From JBHEBG01 sp046557915 (GTDB lineage: Bacteria > Bacteroidota > Bacteroidia > Flavobacteriales > Flavobacteriaceae), in the NCBI RefSeq assembly GCF_046557915.1, contig NZ_JBHEBG010000001.1, positions 682,001 through 746,000 of the forward strand: a stretch of 64,000 nucleotides of DNA, given 5' to 3'. The notes beneath the pieces were generated by a model. It made no database searches. It was not told the origin of the DNA and saw only the letters and a program-made list of their open reading frames with translations. Positions 1 to 10,792 of the stretch are shown one piece after another. Position numbers and translations under genes: made by a program. Position 1 is the first letter of the stretch. The number at the start of each line of letters is the position of its first letter.

Positions 1-3000
1 CCTCAAACAACACTTCCGTACCAATTACGGTTGCACAAGACCATTGGTCGCTGATACGGACCTGATAGCTGCCGGCACCCAAACCACTAAACGTTGTGGT
101 GTTTTGTGGCGCGCCAAAATCTACACCATCTTTTATCAATTGATAGGTAAAGTTGCTGTTTTGTCCACCAGTGGTACCCACCACTTCAAGTTCTCCTTGT
201 AAGTTGGTACAGTTTTCTTGATTAATCTGCAAGGTAGCTGTAATGGCAATTGGATCTGCAAAAGCTAGACCGTTTTGTACCATATGCTGACATCCTTCGC
301 TGTCCAACACCCAAGCCTCATAGGTGCCTACGGCAAGATTCTCAAATCTTGGATTGGCAAGGTAATCTCCTGGGCCGGCAGGAGCTGCGGTTCCCACAAA
401 GTAGGTATAACCACCCCATCCGCCAAGGACAGTCGTAATTTCGATAACACCATCGTTGCCAGCACAGGTAATAGGTTCTATTAGTGTGTTGCCTGTAATT
501 GCCGCCGACGGGCCGTTTATACTAAACGCTTCTGTGTTTACACACTGCGGGTTGTTGGTCTGTGAAATGGCCACATAGTAACTTCCTGCCGGCAAGTTTA
601 TTCCTGCAGTTGGTCCAAAAGCCGCTTCCGTTCCCGTATTTATAGAGATATCATCGGTTAAATCTACCAAGGTTCCGTTGGTATCAAAGATTTCCCAGTC
701 GAAGCCACCTCCGTAGGTAGCGTCCAACAATTCAAAGGTTACCTCTCCGGTAGCAGTTCCAAAACAGACTACATCATCAATTTTTTGCACGTCTATGGTG
801 AACGTGTTTGGATCCACTATTGTTTCTGAAGTAGTTATTATACAACCGGTGTCTACATGTCTTATCAAGAAGTTGTGCGTACCAACATCTAGCCCTCCAA
901 ATACATTTGAAGCCTGATAAGTTGTACCGTTGTTGATGCTGTACTCAAATTTTGAGGTATCGCTGTTTGTGGACGTAACGGTGATGGTTATTTCACCATC
1001 CAATCCAGGGCTACAGCTTGTGGCATTTGTTATGGCTGCCGTTGCTGTCAATAGTTCGTCATATGGAAGAATAGTAATAGTTGCTGTTGTAGAACCTACA
1101 CAACCGTTGTCGTCATAAACATAAACGATATAGGTGCCACCAGCTACATTGGTCTCAGTGTATACTGTGTTAGAACCAGACTGAACAAGGACATCATCAC
1201 CCGTAGGTGCAGTACCTTGGTCATTGTAGAATTCATAGATTACATAGGTGCCGCTTCCTCCCGTTATAGTGGTGTCGTCAATGGTAATGGTGGCATTGTC
1301 CGGATTATTTCCTGCAGAACAACTAAAGTCTACTACTGCCACATCTGGAACCGCAATGGCATTAGGCTCGCCAATTATTATTCCGGCAATATCCGTAGTA
1401 CAGCCGTTTGTACCGGTAGCGGTAACGGTGTAGGTGTTTGGCGGTAAATCTTCATACGTATTGGTGGCAGCTATAAAATTGCCAGCTACAGGAGAAATAC
1501 TATATGTTAATGGGTTAATGCCATTATCTGTTTGGAAGAGGGAAATGGTGCCATCATCCGCACCGTTACAGCTAACATCTGTAAACGTATGCGTAAATAT
1601 TGGTTGAATGGCCGCTGGCACTGTAATTGGGAATACCCTATTACAAGCGGGCGTTGTATTATTGTCATAAATGGTAATGACATAGTTCTCGGCGATAGGT
1701 GCCAAGAAGGTATATGGGTTGCTAGGCAGTGCGGTTTTGGCCACAACGGTGCCTGTACCATCGGTTATCTCATAATCGTAATCTAGAGAACCAGCGGTTA
1801 CGTTTATTGTTATTTCCGCATTTGGGGAAACGGAACAATCCAATAGCTTGGTGAGGGATACGTCCGCAGTTAATACAGGATACACCTCAACCGTACTGGT
1901 ATCGGTACACCCATTGCTGTCTATAATCGATACATTATAGGTGCCTGCGGTAACATTACTGAATATGCCGCCATTGTTCAAATAAGTTGTTCCTCCGTCT
2001 ATTGAGTATAAATATGGCGCAAGACCGTTATTGGCCGTAATGGTAATGCCCAAAGGAACGGCACAATTGGCAACTGCGATATTATCAATAGTTGGGTTTT
2101 GGGATACATTAATAGGAATTGTTCCCAAAGAAGCTCCACAACCATATTGGTCCGCTACCGTAACGGTTATGTTGGTAGGTGATATGGTAGCATCTACCAA
2201 TTGTGAAATTGGCACCTCAACAGGGTTGTCCGTAGTTACAATATCTCCAGTAAAATTAGGGCTAGATAACGTATAGGTATATGTGCCTCCGCCTCCGAAT
2301 ATGGAGTTGATCTCTACAAGACCCGGGTTGGCACACGTAATATCTGCCAAAACTGCTGGGGTTCCGGTAATAGGATTAAGCTCTTCCAAAAACTGATTCT
2401 CGGTAGCACCGACACAGCTGTCCGCTCCACCGTCCACTTCGGTAACCTCTATGAAGTAGTTTCCTGTTGGCAATCCGGTCAATGAAACGGTTGCAGGAGA
2501 AACATAAGGTACGTTTCCACCACTGTTCGTAACCGATACTGGGACGCCAGTGCTCATGTCAAATACTTCCCACCTAAATTCGTTTCCAAAAGGCGCTTGG
2601 TTATCAGTAACGGTATAGGTTAAAGTACCGTTACTTGCCCCTGCACATGTTGGTGTGTAGGCAGTGGTAATCTCTAAAGGAACCGTAATTAGAATATTTA
2701 CATTTACGCTGGACTGGCGCACACAGGTAGCATTATCGCGCACATAGAACACATAGGTTCTACCCGGCACCAGACCAGTAAAAGTATGCGGATCTGAAGC
2801 ACCTTTGGCAGGAGTGGTCCATGGATTTATAGGCGCATTGGGATCAAAATTGGCAGGGTCGTCCGAATAAGTGTACTGATAGTCTGGTGAACCTTGGCTA
2901 CCTTGTACGGTTACTTGCAATTCATTACAGTTTACCACCACCGCAAAAACGGTAATGTCCAAATCATCCAATGGGTATGGAATAACGAAAGGCGGCATAT

Positions 3001-6000
3001 GGGTAATACAAACCGTATTGTTAGAACCATCTACCGTTCTTAGCGAAGGATTTACGATATCGCCAGAGTTGTATCCGGTAAAAATATCCGAAGTGCCCGG
3101 AACACTATTGTCACCGATCCAAGTTGCTCCACCATCAGCACTAAATTGTATGGTACCCAATGTAGAGGGATAGTTGGTAAACTTAAAACCAAAATCATCA
3201 GGGTCGCCTGTACAATCTGCTGGTGTTTCGCCACCAATGTCTGCAGTTAGCTCCTCGGGATTGTTTATCGTTATCGGGGTATCGGTAACAAGACATCCAT
3301 TGGCGTCAGTTACATTTATTGTATAGTTGCCCGGCGCCAAATTGAAATAGGTTTGGGTGGTGGCAACTACGTTGGTATTGGTCTGGTTAGAAGCTCCCCC
3401 ATTGTCCAAATCAATGATCTGTATGGTATATGGGCTTTCGCCAGAGGTTATATTTACTGCAATAGAACCCGTTCCGTTAAAACATTCGGGGTCCGTGGGT
3501 GTTGACGTATAGGTTAGTGGTACAGCAGGGTTTACCGTTACAGTCTCTACGTATTCGCAATATGGAACAACAGCAGCATTGTCCCTGACATAGACATCGT
3601 AAACACCATCATTTCCAGTAGTTACAGTAAAAGAACTGCTAGCACCGAAAAATCCGGTAGGATCTGTAGTGGTGGCCACAAAGGCATATTCATAAGATGC
3701 ATCGCCGCCAGTTGCGGTTACTGTAATATCGCCATCTGCACAAGAACTGATATCCGTTACCGCTATTGTTGCGGTAAGATTTGGATTTAGGGTTACGGAT
3801 TGTTGTACGCCCGGACAACCGAACTGGTCTTTAACATCAATGGTGTATGTTCCGTTTGCCAAGTTTTGAAAAGTATGGCTTGTTGCAGTTGCCGGCGTTG
3901 GGGTTATCCATGGACCTCCGTTGATGCTAAACTGGAAACCTCCATTTCCTGGAAGGGAAGTTACGTCCACTAGGATTGTACCATCATTTGCACCGCTATA
4001 ACAAGCGGTCGGTGTTGTTGTAAATGTTGGATTGGCCGGTGCGGCTATGTTTATAGTGGCATCAATAGGATCTTCACATAAGTTATTATCCCTGGCCCGT
4101 ACGATATAATTACCCGCCGCTACATTGGTAAACACGGCGTTGGTCTGGTAAGGCCTAACTACAGCCCCACCACTTGTTTCCAATTGATATAGATATATAG
4201 GTGTTCCACCGGTAGTACTGGCTGTTATTGTTGCCCCAGTGTTGTTGCAGGTAAATGCCTCTGTCATACTTGCAGTCGCTACTACGGGTGTAGGTTCGGT
4301 AATTGTTTCCGATAGATTCACCGAACAGCTGTTGTCCAGCACATCGGTTACTACAATATTATAAACACCGGCCGCGAGTGCATTGAGCACTATGGGCGAA
4401 GCGGTTTGTGGAGCGGAAGGCGCTCCTCCGTTTACCGTATAGACAAAACCGTTTACTGCATCAAAGTTATCTACTTCAAAAGTTATGGTACCGTCAGAAA
4501 CAGTATTACAGCTTGCGTTTGTAAAATTGGTAATATTGGCGTCAAAAGCATGTCCGTCTTCAATTTGCACATCAATAGTGACCGAGGAAGCACAAACTTG
4601 AGGTATTTGGAAAGCCTGTATGTCGTCTATGGCAATATCGTTACCACCGGTTACTGCAGAATTGGTTCGGATAACAATATCGAGATTTGTATTGGCACCA
4701 GGATTTAAGGTCACCGTATAGTTTTGCCAGTCGTTGGCACCATTGTTCTTTGGTACGTTGCCTGTTGTTGTATTGGCAATTACGGATCCACCACCATCTA
4801 CTAAAGTAATGTTGATATCCGGGTCTGCACCACCAGTTCCGCTGCGCAACAGGTTAAATGCCCAAAGTGAAATGGTAATATCCCTGTTGGGAAGCACTTC
4901 AATATTTCTTTTGGCATAAATAATGCCATTGGGGCCTACTACCCCACCTACGTTCATGGCCAAGAACCTACCATTTGGTATCCCGGTATGATCATTAGGG
5001 CTCAACCAGGTGCTGTATGGGTTTGCAATAAGTTGTGTAACGGAATATTCGCCGTCTTGTATCCTTGTGTTGGTACCAAAACCGCATAGACTTGCACTCC
5101 CATCTTGAGGTTCGTAGCAATACGCGGGATCTACCTCTGAAATACTGGTATTTACACCAGACCCAAAGTTTTCTACCAATAAATTGCTAGGGGCAGGAGT
5201 TGTGTTGCTCACATAATTAACGGTAATGGTATGGCTTCCTACGGCTACATTACTAAATACGTTTGAGGTGTTGGGTGTGTTGGGCGTAGCATCTATTTCG
5301 TAAGTGTAATCAAAAGCCGGACTATCGGGAGTAATGGTAATGGTGCCTTCACCATCGCATTCATAGACTATGGCAGCGCTAAGGTTCGGTGCCGTGGGTT
5401 GTGGGTCAACGACAACGGTCATTGGAAAGGTACAATTGTTGGCATCCCTAATAAAAACAGTATGGGTTCCGGCAAGTAAAAAACCAATGGCAGTTGGGCC
5501 ATAATTACTGCCTCCATCAAAACTATATTCGTAGGGCGAAGTACCTCCTTGAGCGTTTGTTATACGTACTTCGGCTCCGGCAGAGGGATTACATTCCACC
5601 AATTCGGTAACCGCCGCAGAGGCTGATAGCGTAAAGGGCTCTGTAATAGTGTATATCTGGGTAATTGGGCAGTTATTTGTATCGCGTACGCGAATATTAT
5701 AACTCCCCGCTGGTAAATTAACAAAGGTGTCTGATGATTGGTAATTGGCACCATTGTCTATACTATATTCAAAAGGAGCTTCTCCTCCACTTGCAGTAAT
5801 GGTCAGCGTAGATTGAGCTGCACCACTACACAGAATAGGCGTGTTTACAACATTGATCGCCACAGGGGCATCTTGTGCAACGTTGAGGTCAAAAGAGGCC
5901 TCACAATAACCGGCATTTCCGCTATTGTCCCTTACATAAATATCATAATCGCCCGCACCGGTAACCGTACGTGGGTTGGTAATATTGAAATCGCCAGCAT

Positions 6001-8420
6001 TTGGGGTAACCCCGTTTCCTACAACGGCATACACAAAATTACCATCTCCACCTGCGGCGGTAACGGTTATATCAGTACCCGTACCACAAGCAGGAATATT
6101 GCCTGCACTTGCGGTAACGGTCAGTTCTGGGTTTATCGTAATTGAATCTGTATCCGTACATGAGTTACCATCCCTTACGGTGATGGTATGTATTCCCGGG
6201 GTTAAGCCCGTGAAAACATTTGTAGCAGTGTAAACACCACCATTTAGACTGTATTCATAATTGCCGTCCCCGCCAGAAACCACATTGGCAGTGAGGGTAA
6301 GACCGTTGGCGCTCAAGTAACAATTATCGTTTGGTACAATGGCCAGTACGGGAGCTACAGCGGTGTTTAGCACAAAGGAGGTGGCAACCACACAGCCGTT
6401 GGCATCCGTAACAGATGCGTTGTACGTGCCTCCAAGGCTTAGTCCAGCGAAGTTCCCTGTAGTATTGTTAACCACCGTAGCATCCGGATAAGTAAGGCTA
6501 TAATCATAACCTCCCCATCCGTTGGCAGCTGTAAGTACTACACTGCCATCCGCAACACAAGTAGGTTGCGTTTCGGCCGCGGCTAAGGTTAAGGCGGCAG
6601 GAGGCGCTTCCACAGTTACCGAAGCAGTGTCGGTACAATTGGTATCGTTATCGGTAACCGTAATATTGTAGATACCATCGTCCAAACCGGTAAGTGGTAT
6701 CGTAGCGTTCGTTTCCGCAACACCATTGAATGCCGATGGTCCTGTAACAGTGTAATCGTAGCTTGTGTTGAATCCGGAAACTGTAAATAGTACGGCACCA
6801 TCGGTATCGGCAAAGCAGGTAATATTGTTTGTCAATTGTCCTACTACGTTTATGGGCGAAACAGGGGCAATCGTATAACTTTCGTTATAGGTACATCCTT
6901 TATCGTCAGTTACACTAAAGGTATATGTTCCTGGTGCCAAACCTATAAAAAGAGGGTCGTTACCATTGTTTATTGCACTTGCGGCAGGTGCTGTGATTTC
7001 AAAAATAAAAGGAGTGTTGCCCCCTACTACGGATACCGTTACGTTCGATGTTAATGCTGGGCAGGTTGGAACTGTTGCTCCAAAAGTAAGGTCGCTCGGC
7101 GGATTTAACGGATCTAGGGTTACGGTATTTGTAGGAAAGGTACAACCGTTGTCATCGCGTACCGTTATGGTGTAAGTACCATCGGTAAGGTTACCGAAAG
7201 TTTCCGCTCCAGGCCCCGATGCAAAGTTTACACCGTCTATACTATATTCATATGGCGGGGTGCCGCCAGTGACATTTTGCGCTTCAACGCTACCATTCTG
7301 CAAGCAGGTATATTGATCTATAATTGCAGCTGTAGCAGAAATTCCATTGGCAGGGCCACCTATGGTAAAGGTTTCAACAAAATCACAAGAAACAGGACCT
7401 TTGCTTTGGGTTAAGGTTATGGTATAATCTCCTTGCGGAAGACCTGTAAAAACTCCTGATGAGTTAGAAATGGTTGAAGTATCGGGGAAAGTTAATGTAT
7501 AGTCTACCTTGTATCCATTGGCAGATGTAATGTTATATGTTGCTGTACCATCGGCGGCACCAAAACAGGTTTCATCCGTAAAACTGGTAGTGTATACCAC
7601 AGAAGGCTCTAAAACTATGGTTACCGGGTTGGAAATTGCTGAACAATTGTTTCTGTCCACAACAACAAAGGTGTAGTCTCCGGGATTTAGTATATCAAAA
7701 ATAACACTTGTCTGGTAGGCGGATGCAGGTATGTCATTTATCGTCGGGTATGAAATAACAGTGGTTCCCCCAGGATCAACAAAGGACCATATGGCATAGG
7801 AGTAGGGAGTAGATCCACCGATAGCATCTAGCTGTATATTTCCTTCTCTGCAGGTAATATGCTGTGATATTCTTGCATCCAAGGCAAGATCGGTTATATC
7901 GTTAATGGTTACCTGACTAGTAAAGTTACACCCATCATCGGTGGTTACCAGGATATCATAAAGCCCGTCGTTTAGATTTTCGAAGGTGTAGTTATTGTCG
8001 GTTGATGGGCCAAAAGTATCTACTGTAGTTCCGCCTTGGGAAATCTCATAGTAGTACTGTGGTTGTACATCGAGGACAGAAATGGAGATCTCTCCGAGAC
8101 CAATACAATCGGTGTCTTTTGAGGTTACATCAACCTGAAAATCCCTTGTTCTAATCCCTAGGTCTTCCAATCTAAAAACACACCCGTCCACTACGCCTTG
8201 CTGACGCATTTCAACAGTGTAGATACCATTACTTGCCAATGTAAAGCTAGGGCCGTTGTTATTGGCATATGGTACCAAAACATTACCTGTGGTAGCATCT
8301 AAAAGCTGGTATTCGTAATCAATTGGCATATTGGTTACGGTGATATTACCCAAAGTGTTACAAATAAGATCTGAAGACGTGTATTGAGGGTCTAATGGAT
8401 TTTTAAATATGTTAAAATAA
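1..8420 (-). repeat. Array of about 30 SprB-type protein repeats
   Basis: Divergent tandem repeats inside the giant adhesin gene. I counted about 30 units of roughly 80-100 residues by their endings (for example VTDANGC, VRDDNGC, VRDTNNC, VKDQFGC) and by the central motif of the type YEYSIDGG. The units differ at DNA level, so this is an old array rather than a recent expansion. Some blocks resemble each other over three consecutive units (about 5640-6330 and 3380-4010). Confidence 0.85.
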
Positions 8421-10792
8421 AAGCGGGTAGCACAACCATTTTGGTAGTTGATCACTACACGGTATTGGCCGGCATCGGAAGCGACAAAGTCACTTCCTGC
8501 CCCCACATTGTTCCATGTACAGGTTAAATTTTTGTTGGCACAATCTGCCACCGAAGCAGTACAACTTGCCTCATCCAATTGTTCCCATTCTATACTATCC
8601 GCATCGGGTATGTTTATTTGAATGAGTTCGGTATCGTTTAATCCGCAAAGGAATATATTGGGTAGTTCTTCTCCATCGTTGGGACAGGTAACTACTTCTC
8701 CCTCAACGGTATTGGTAGTATCGTTAATGAGCGCGGAAATAGGATTTGTTTGTGTTAACCCAAAAAATTCTACGATAATAATTTCGTTAAAATCCTTGCA
8801 TGGGTCCGCCACTTGCTTGTTTACGGTATAGGTTCCTGGGGTATCTACCAAAAGAGTACTGGGATCACTATCGGGATCTCCATCGTTAATTACATTTCCA
8901 CCACCGTCTGTCCAGGTATAACCGTCAAAACCATCACCCGCATCGAGCACAACATTGGCACCACATAATTGTACCGTACGTGTAAAGTTACATGCAGTTA
9001 GGTCGTCTAACAAGAAGTTGGTAGCACCAGGTATGGGTAGACCACAGGTGCTTAAGCTAGATACACTGGGGTCATTTGTAATGGGGGATGTATTTAAGGT
9101 TCCCGTATACGTTGAAAAAGCGATATTTTCAATAAGATCGGTACAGGCGTCTACAAAATCGAAGCAATTTTCGGCTACTTTTACCCGCAACCGTATTTCG
9201 TAGGCCGGGTCGTTTTCCTGAATTAAATCGTTGGGTACTGTAAAGGTTACGGAATTGTCGCCAGCATTAAAAACATGGGTTACGCCGGGAGCCCCATCGA
9301 CATCTACGCTGATGAAGTCGGTATTTACCGGCAATACGTCCCTAATGGTATAGTTAAGGGCGTCATCATTACCCCTATTTCGGAAAGACAGGACATAATC
9401 TAGGGTCTGACCCAAGTTTACACCCATTCCCGTAATATCGTTTCCTGCAATGTCCTCTACTCTTTTTTCGAGGATTATTGAAGGCTCAATAATATCTACA
9501 CTAATTGTGTTGAGAAATAAATAGGTAATGTCACCACTACCATTCAGTAAGAGTATTTTTACCTCTGCGCCCGTCTCATCATTGGGCAACACGCTGTTTG
9601 CCGGGTTATCTAGTTCAAAAATATCAGTATCCCAACCCAAGGTATTTTCCCCGGCGGGGTTCCTTGTGGTAACATAGGCATCGTTGTCCGTAATGGTACT
9701 GTTGAAGAAGTTGTCCACAGGATTTAGGGTAGTAGACAATTTGGTAAAACCCCCATCGGGAGTTGCACCAACAGGTGTACTATTGGCTTTAAACTGTAAC
9801 TGGGGCCCTATAAAGTTTCTATCACCTTCCATTGCGGAAACACCTATTCTGGCGCGTACGGGAAGACCTGTAGGTAGGGTTCTAAAACCGTTGTATCCGA
9901 AGGTTGCACTGTTTCCATTGGAGATGGCGGTTAAACCATCAAAAGTGGAAATATATTTACTTGTGGAGTTCGGGTTTTCGTAAATGACGACCATGGTCCA
10001 ACCCGCTAGGTTACCTCCTCTTTTTCGCTCTAAAGTACCTACAATATTGGCTGCAGTATACTCTCCATTTGGGTTGTCGTCCAAAGCCGCCAAAAGATGG
10101 GTTACGTTGGCATAATTAAGGTATGGTGAGTGAATTAAATCTACATCGGCAAGCCCTGGATCTGTGTTGCCATCACCATCTAGATCACCATCTTTGTCAT
10201 AAATTTTTTGGTACTCGTAAATGGCCGGACTTCCCGGTCCAATATCTACGTAAGCGCCTCCCGGGACTTTAAACTTTACGCTTTCGTAAGGCTGATCCCT
10301 GTTTAAGTCGTTTGGGGGATGAGAATCCCCTGGATGCGGCAACGGGTCATTACTATTACTGTTGCCAAATGAGTTGCCTTCATTAAACGGATAGGTACCA
10401 CCCCAGTACAAACCTGCATAAATAACCCTGGAACATGATGGTGCATTAAGGCTGGCGCTACTGGAACTAAAGGTGGTAGGGTCGCCATCAATATCGATAT
10501 AGGCCATTGGCAACCTTTGGTTGTTGGCGTTTCCGTTATGGTATGCAATGTTGGGATCCCAAGGCGCATTGTTTCCATGGGCCGCATTGTTGTGCTGTGA
10601 GGGGCCAACAATCCTTGTATTCAAGATATTGTTGGACAACAGTGTAAGATCTCCTTTTACCTTTATATTATTCCCGGGCAAACGAGGGGAAAAGGGTACT
10701 GCTACCTGGGCACTAACAGTGAGGAGGGCGCCGAAGGTAAAAAGTAAAAAAGATAAGAGTTTTTGTTTTTTAGATGGGGTTTTTGGTTTCAT
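1..10792 (-). CDS. Giant SprB-repeat surface adhesin, C-terminus outside window
   Basis: Seen: one minus-strand frame is open from an ATG at 10792-10790 to the left edge, about 3,597 residues, with no stop. The N-terminus is a signal peptide (basic start, hydrophobic stretch, cleavage likely after A28 in VSAQ). An extended N-terminal region follows, then a DUF11-like domain (about residues 434-525, around EKRVEDIAG). From about residue 790 come about 30 SprB-type repeats, each with an aromatic strand such as PYEYSIDGG and ending like TVTVRDDNGC. A non-repeat beta-sandwich segment interrupts them at about residues 1868-2064. Known: such proteins are type IX secretion cargo displayed on the surface for gliding or adhesion, usually with a C-terminal sorting domain; that part is not visible here. 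The start codon overlaps the stop of the upstream PorP/SprF-like gene (TAATG), so translation is probably coupled. The exact role in motility is inference. Confidence 0.93.
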   Translation of the reverse strand, partial: MKPKTPSKKQKLLSFLLFTFGALLTVSAQVAVPFSPRLPGNNIKVKGDLTLLSNNILNTRIVGPSQHNNAAHGNNAPWDPNIAYHNGNANNQRLPMAYIDIDGDPTTFSSSSASLNAPSCSRVIYAGLYWGGTYPFNEGNSFGNSNSNDPLPHPGDSHPPNDLNRDQPYESVKFKVPGGAYVDIGPGSPAIYEYQKIYDKDGDLDGDGNTDPGLADVDLIHSPYLNYANVTHLLAALDDNPNGEYTAANIVGTLERKRGGNLAGWTMVVIYENPNSTSKYISTFDGLTAISNGNSATFGYNGFRTLPTGLPVRARIGVSAMEGDRNFIGPQLQFKANSTPVGATPDGGFTKLSTTLNPVDNFFNSTITDNDAYVTTRNPAGENTLGWDTDIFELDNPANSVLPNDETGAEVKILLLNGSGDITYLFLNTISVDIIEPSIILEKRVEDIAGNDITGMGVNLGQTLDYVLSFRNRGNDDALNYTIRDVLPVNTDFISVDVDGAPGVTHVFNAGDNSVTFTVPNDLIQENDPAYEIRLRVKVAENCFDFVDACTDLIENIAFSTYTGTLNTSPITNDPSVSSLSTCGLPIPGATNFLLDDLTACNFTRTVQLCGANVVLDAGDGFDGYTWTDGGGNVINDGDPDSDPSTLLVDTPGTYTVNKQVADPCKDFNEIIIVEFFGLTQTNPISALINDTTNTVEGEVVTCPNDGEELPNIFLCGLNDTELIQINIPDADSIEWEQLDEASCTASVADCANKNLTCTWNNVGAGSDFVASDAGQYRVVINYQNGCATRFYFNIFKNPLDPQYTSSDLICNTLGNITVTNMPIDYEYQLLDATTGNVLVPYANNNGPSFTLASNGIYTVEMRQQGVVDGCVFRLEDLGIRTRDFQVDVTSKDTDCIGLGEISISVLDVQPQYYYEISQGGTTVDTFGPSTDNNYTFENLNDGLYDILVTTDDGCNFTSQVTINDITDLALDARISQHITCREGNIQLDAIGGSTPYSYAIWSFVDPGGTTVISYPTINDIPASAYQTSVIFDILNPGDYTFVVVDRNNCSAISNPVTIVLEPSVVYTTSFTDETCFGAADGTATYNITSANGYKVDYTLTFPDTSTISNSSGVFTGLPQGDYTITLTQSKGPVSCDFVETFTIGGPANGISATAAIIDQYTCLQNGSVEAQNVTGGTPPYEYSIDGVNFASGPGAETFGNLTDGTYTITVRDDNGCTFPTNTVTLDPLNPPSDLTFGATVPTCPALTSNVTVSVVGGNTPFIFEITAPAASAINNGNDPLFIGLAPGTYTFSVTDDKGCTYNESYTIAPVSPINVVGQLTNNITCFADTDGAVLFTVSGFNTSYDYTVTGPSAFNGVAETNATIPLTGLDDGIYNITVTDNDTNCTDTASVTVEAPPAALTLAAAETQPTCVADGSVVLTAANGWGGYDYSLTYPDATVVNNTTGNFAGLSLGGTYNASVTDANGCVVATSFVLNTAVAPVLAIVPNDNCYLSANGLTLTANVVSGGDGNYEYSLNGGVYTATNVFTGLTPGIHTITVRDGNSCTDTDSITINPELTVTASAGNIPACGTGTDITVTAAGGDGNFVYAVVGNGVTPNAGDFNITNPRTVTGAGDYDIYVRDNSGNAGYCEASFDLNVAQDAPVAINVVNTPILCSGAAQSTLTITASGGEAPFEYSIDNGANYQSSDTFVNLPAGSYNIRVRDTNNCPITQIYTITEPFTLSASAAVTELVECNPSAGAEVRITNAQGGTSPYEYSFDGGSNYGPTAIGFLLAGTHTVFIRDANNCTFPMTVVVDPQPTAPNLSAAIVYECDGEGTITITPDSPAFDYTYEIDATPNTPNTSNVFSNVAVGSHTITVNYVSNTTPAPSNLLVENFGSGVNTSISEVDPAYCYEPQDGSASLCGFGTNTRIQDGEYSVTQLIANPYSTWLSPNDHTGIPNGRFLAMNVGGVVGPNGIIYAKRNIEVLPNRDITISLWAFNLLRSGTGGADPDINITLVDGGGSVIANTTTGNVPKNNGANDWQNYTVTLNPGANTNLDIVIRTNSAVTGGNDIAIDDIQAFQIPQVCASSVTIDVQIEDGHAFDANITNFTNASCNTVSDGTITFEVDNFDAVNGFVYTVNGGAPSAPQTASPIVLNALAAGVYNIVVTDVLDNSCSVNLSETITEPTPVVATASMTEAFTCNNTGATITASTTGGTPIYLYQLETSGGAVVRPYQTNAVFTNVAAGNYIVRARDNNLCEDPIDATINIAAPANPTFTTTPTACYSGANDGTILVDVTSLPGNGGFQFSINGGPWITPTPATATSHTFQNLANGTYTIDVKDQFGCPGVQQSVTLNPNLTATIAVTDISSCADGDITVTATGGDASYEYAFVATTTDPTGFFGASSSFTVTTGNDGVYDVYVRDNAAVVPYCEYVETVTVNPAVPLTYTSTPTDPECFNGTGSIAVNITSGESPYTIQIIDLDNGGASNQTNTNVVATTQTYFNLAPGNYTINVTDANGCLVTDTPITINNPEELTADIGGETPADCTGDPDDFGFKFTNYPSTLGTIQFSADGGATWIGDNSVPGTSDIFTGYNSGDIVNPSLRTVDGSNNTVCITHMPPFVIPYPLDDLDITVFAVVVNCNELQVTVQGSQGSPDYQYTYSDDPANFDPNAPINPWTTPAKGASDPHTFTGLVPGRTYVFYVRDNATCVRQSSVNVNILITVPLEITTAYTPTCAGASNGTLTYTVTDNQAPFGNEFRWEVFDMSTGVPVSVTNSGGNVPYVSPATVSLTGLPTGNYFIEVTEVDGGADSCVGATENQFLEELNPITGTPAVLADITCANPGLVEINSIFGGGGTYTYTLSSPNFTGDIVTTDNPVEVPISQLVDATISPTNITVTVADQYGCGASLGTIPINVSQNPTIDNIAVANCAVPLGITITANNGLAPYLYSIDGGTTYLNNGGIFSNVTAGTYNVSIIDSNGCTDTSTVEVYPVLTADVSLTKLLDCSVSPNAEITINVTAGSLDYDYEITDGTGTVVAKTALPSNPYTFLAPIAENYVITIYDNNTTPACNRVFPITVPAAIQPIFTHTFTDVSCNGADDGTISLFQTDNGINPLTYSISPVAGNFIAATNTYEDLPPNTYTVTATGTNGCTTDIAGIIIGEPNAIAVPDVAVVDFSCSAGNNPDNATITIDDTTITGGSGTYVIYEFYNDQGTAPTGDDVLVQSGSNTVYTETNVAGGTYIVYVYDDNGCVGSTTATITILPYDELLTATAAITNATSCSPGLDGEITITVTSTNSDTSKFEYSINNGTTYQASNVFGGLDVGTHNFLIRHVDTGCIITTSETIVDPNTFTIDVQKIDDVVCFGTATGEVTFELLDATYGGGFDWEIFDTNGTLVDLTDDISINTGTEAAFGPTAGINLPAGSYYVAISQTNNPQCVNTEAFSINGPSAAITGNTLIEPITCAGNDGVIEITTVLGGWGGYTYFVGTAAPAGPGDYLANPRFENLAVGTYEAWVLDSEGCQHMVQNGLAFADPIAITATLQINQENCTNLQGELEVVGTTGGQNSNFTYQLIKDGVDFGAPQNTTTFSGLGAGSYQVRISDQWSCATVIGTEVLFE

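Noticed and set aside
5738..6145. A 135-codon plus-strand frame, and others such as 4406-4708, inside the giant adhesin region
   Set aside because: They lie antisense to a continuous minus-strand frame with clear SprB repeats and show low-complexity, cysteine- and valine-rich shadow translations with no recognisable family.
1..8420. CRISPR or tandem DNA repeat array
   Set aside because: The periodicity is at protein level, with divergent DNA and no constant direct repeat and spacer pattern.
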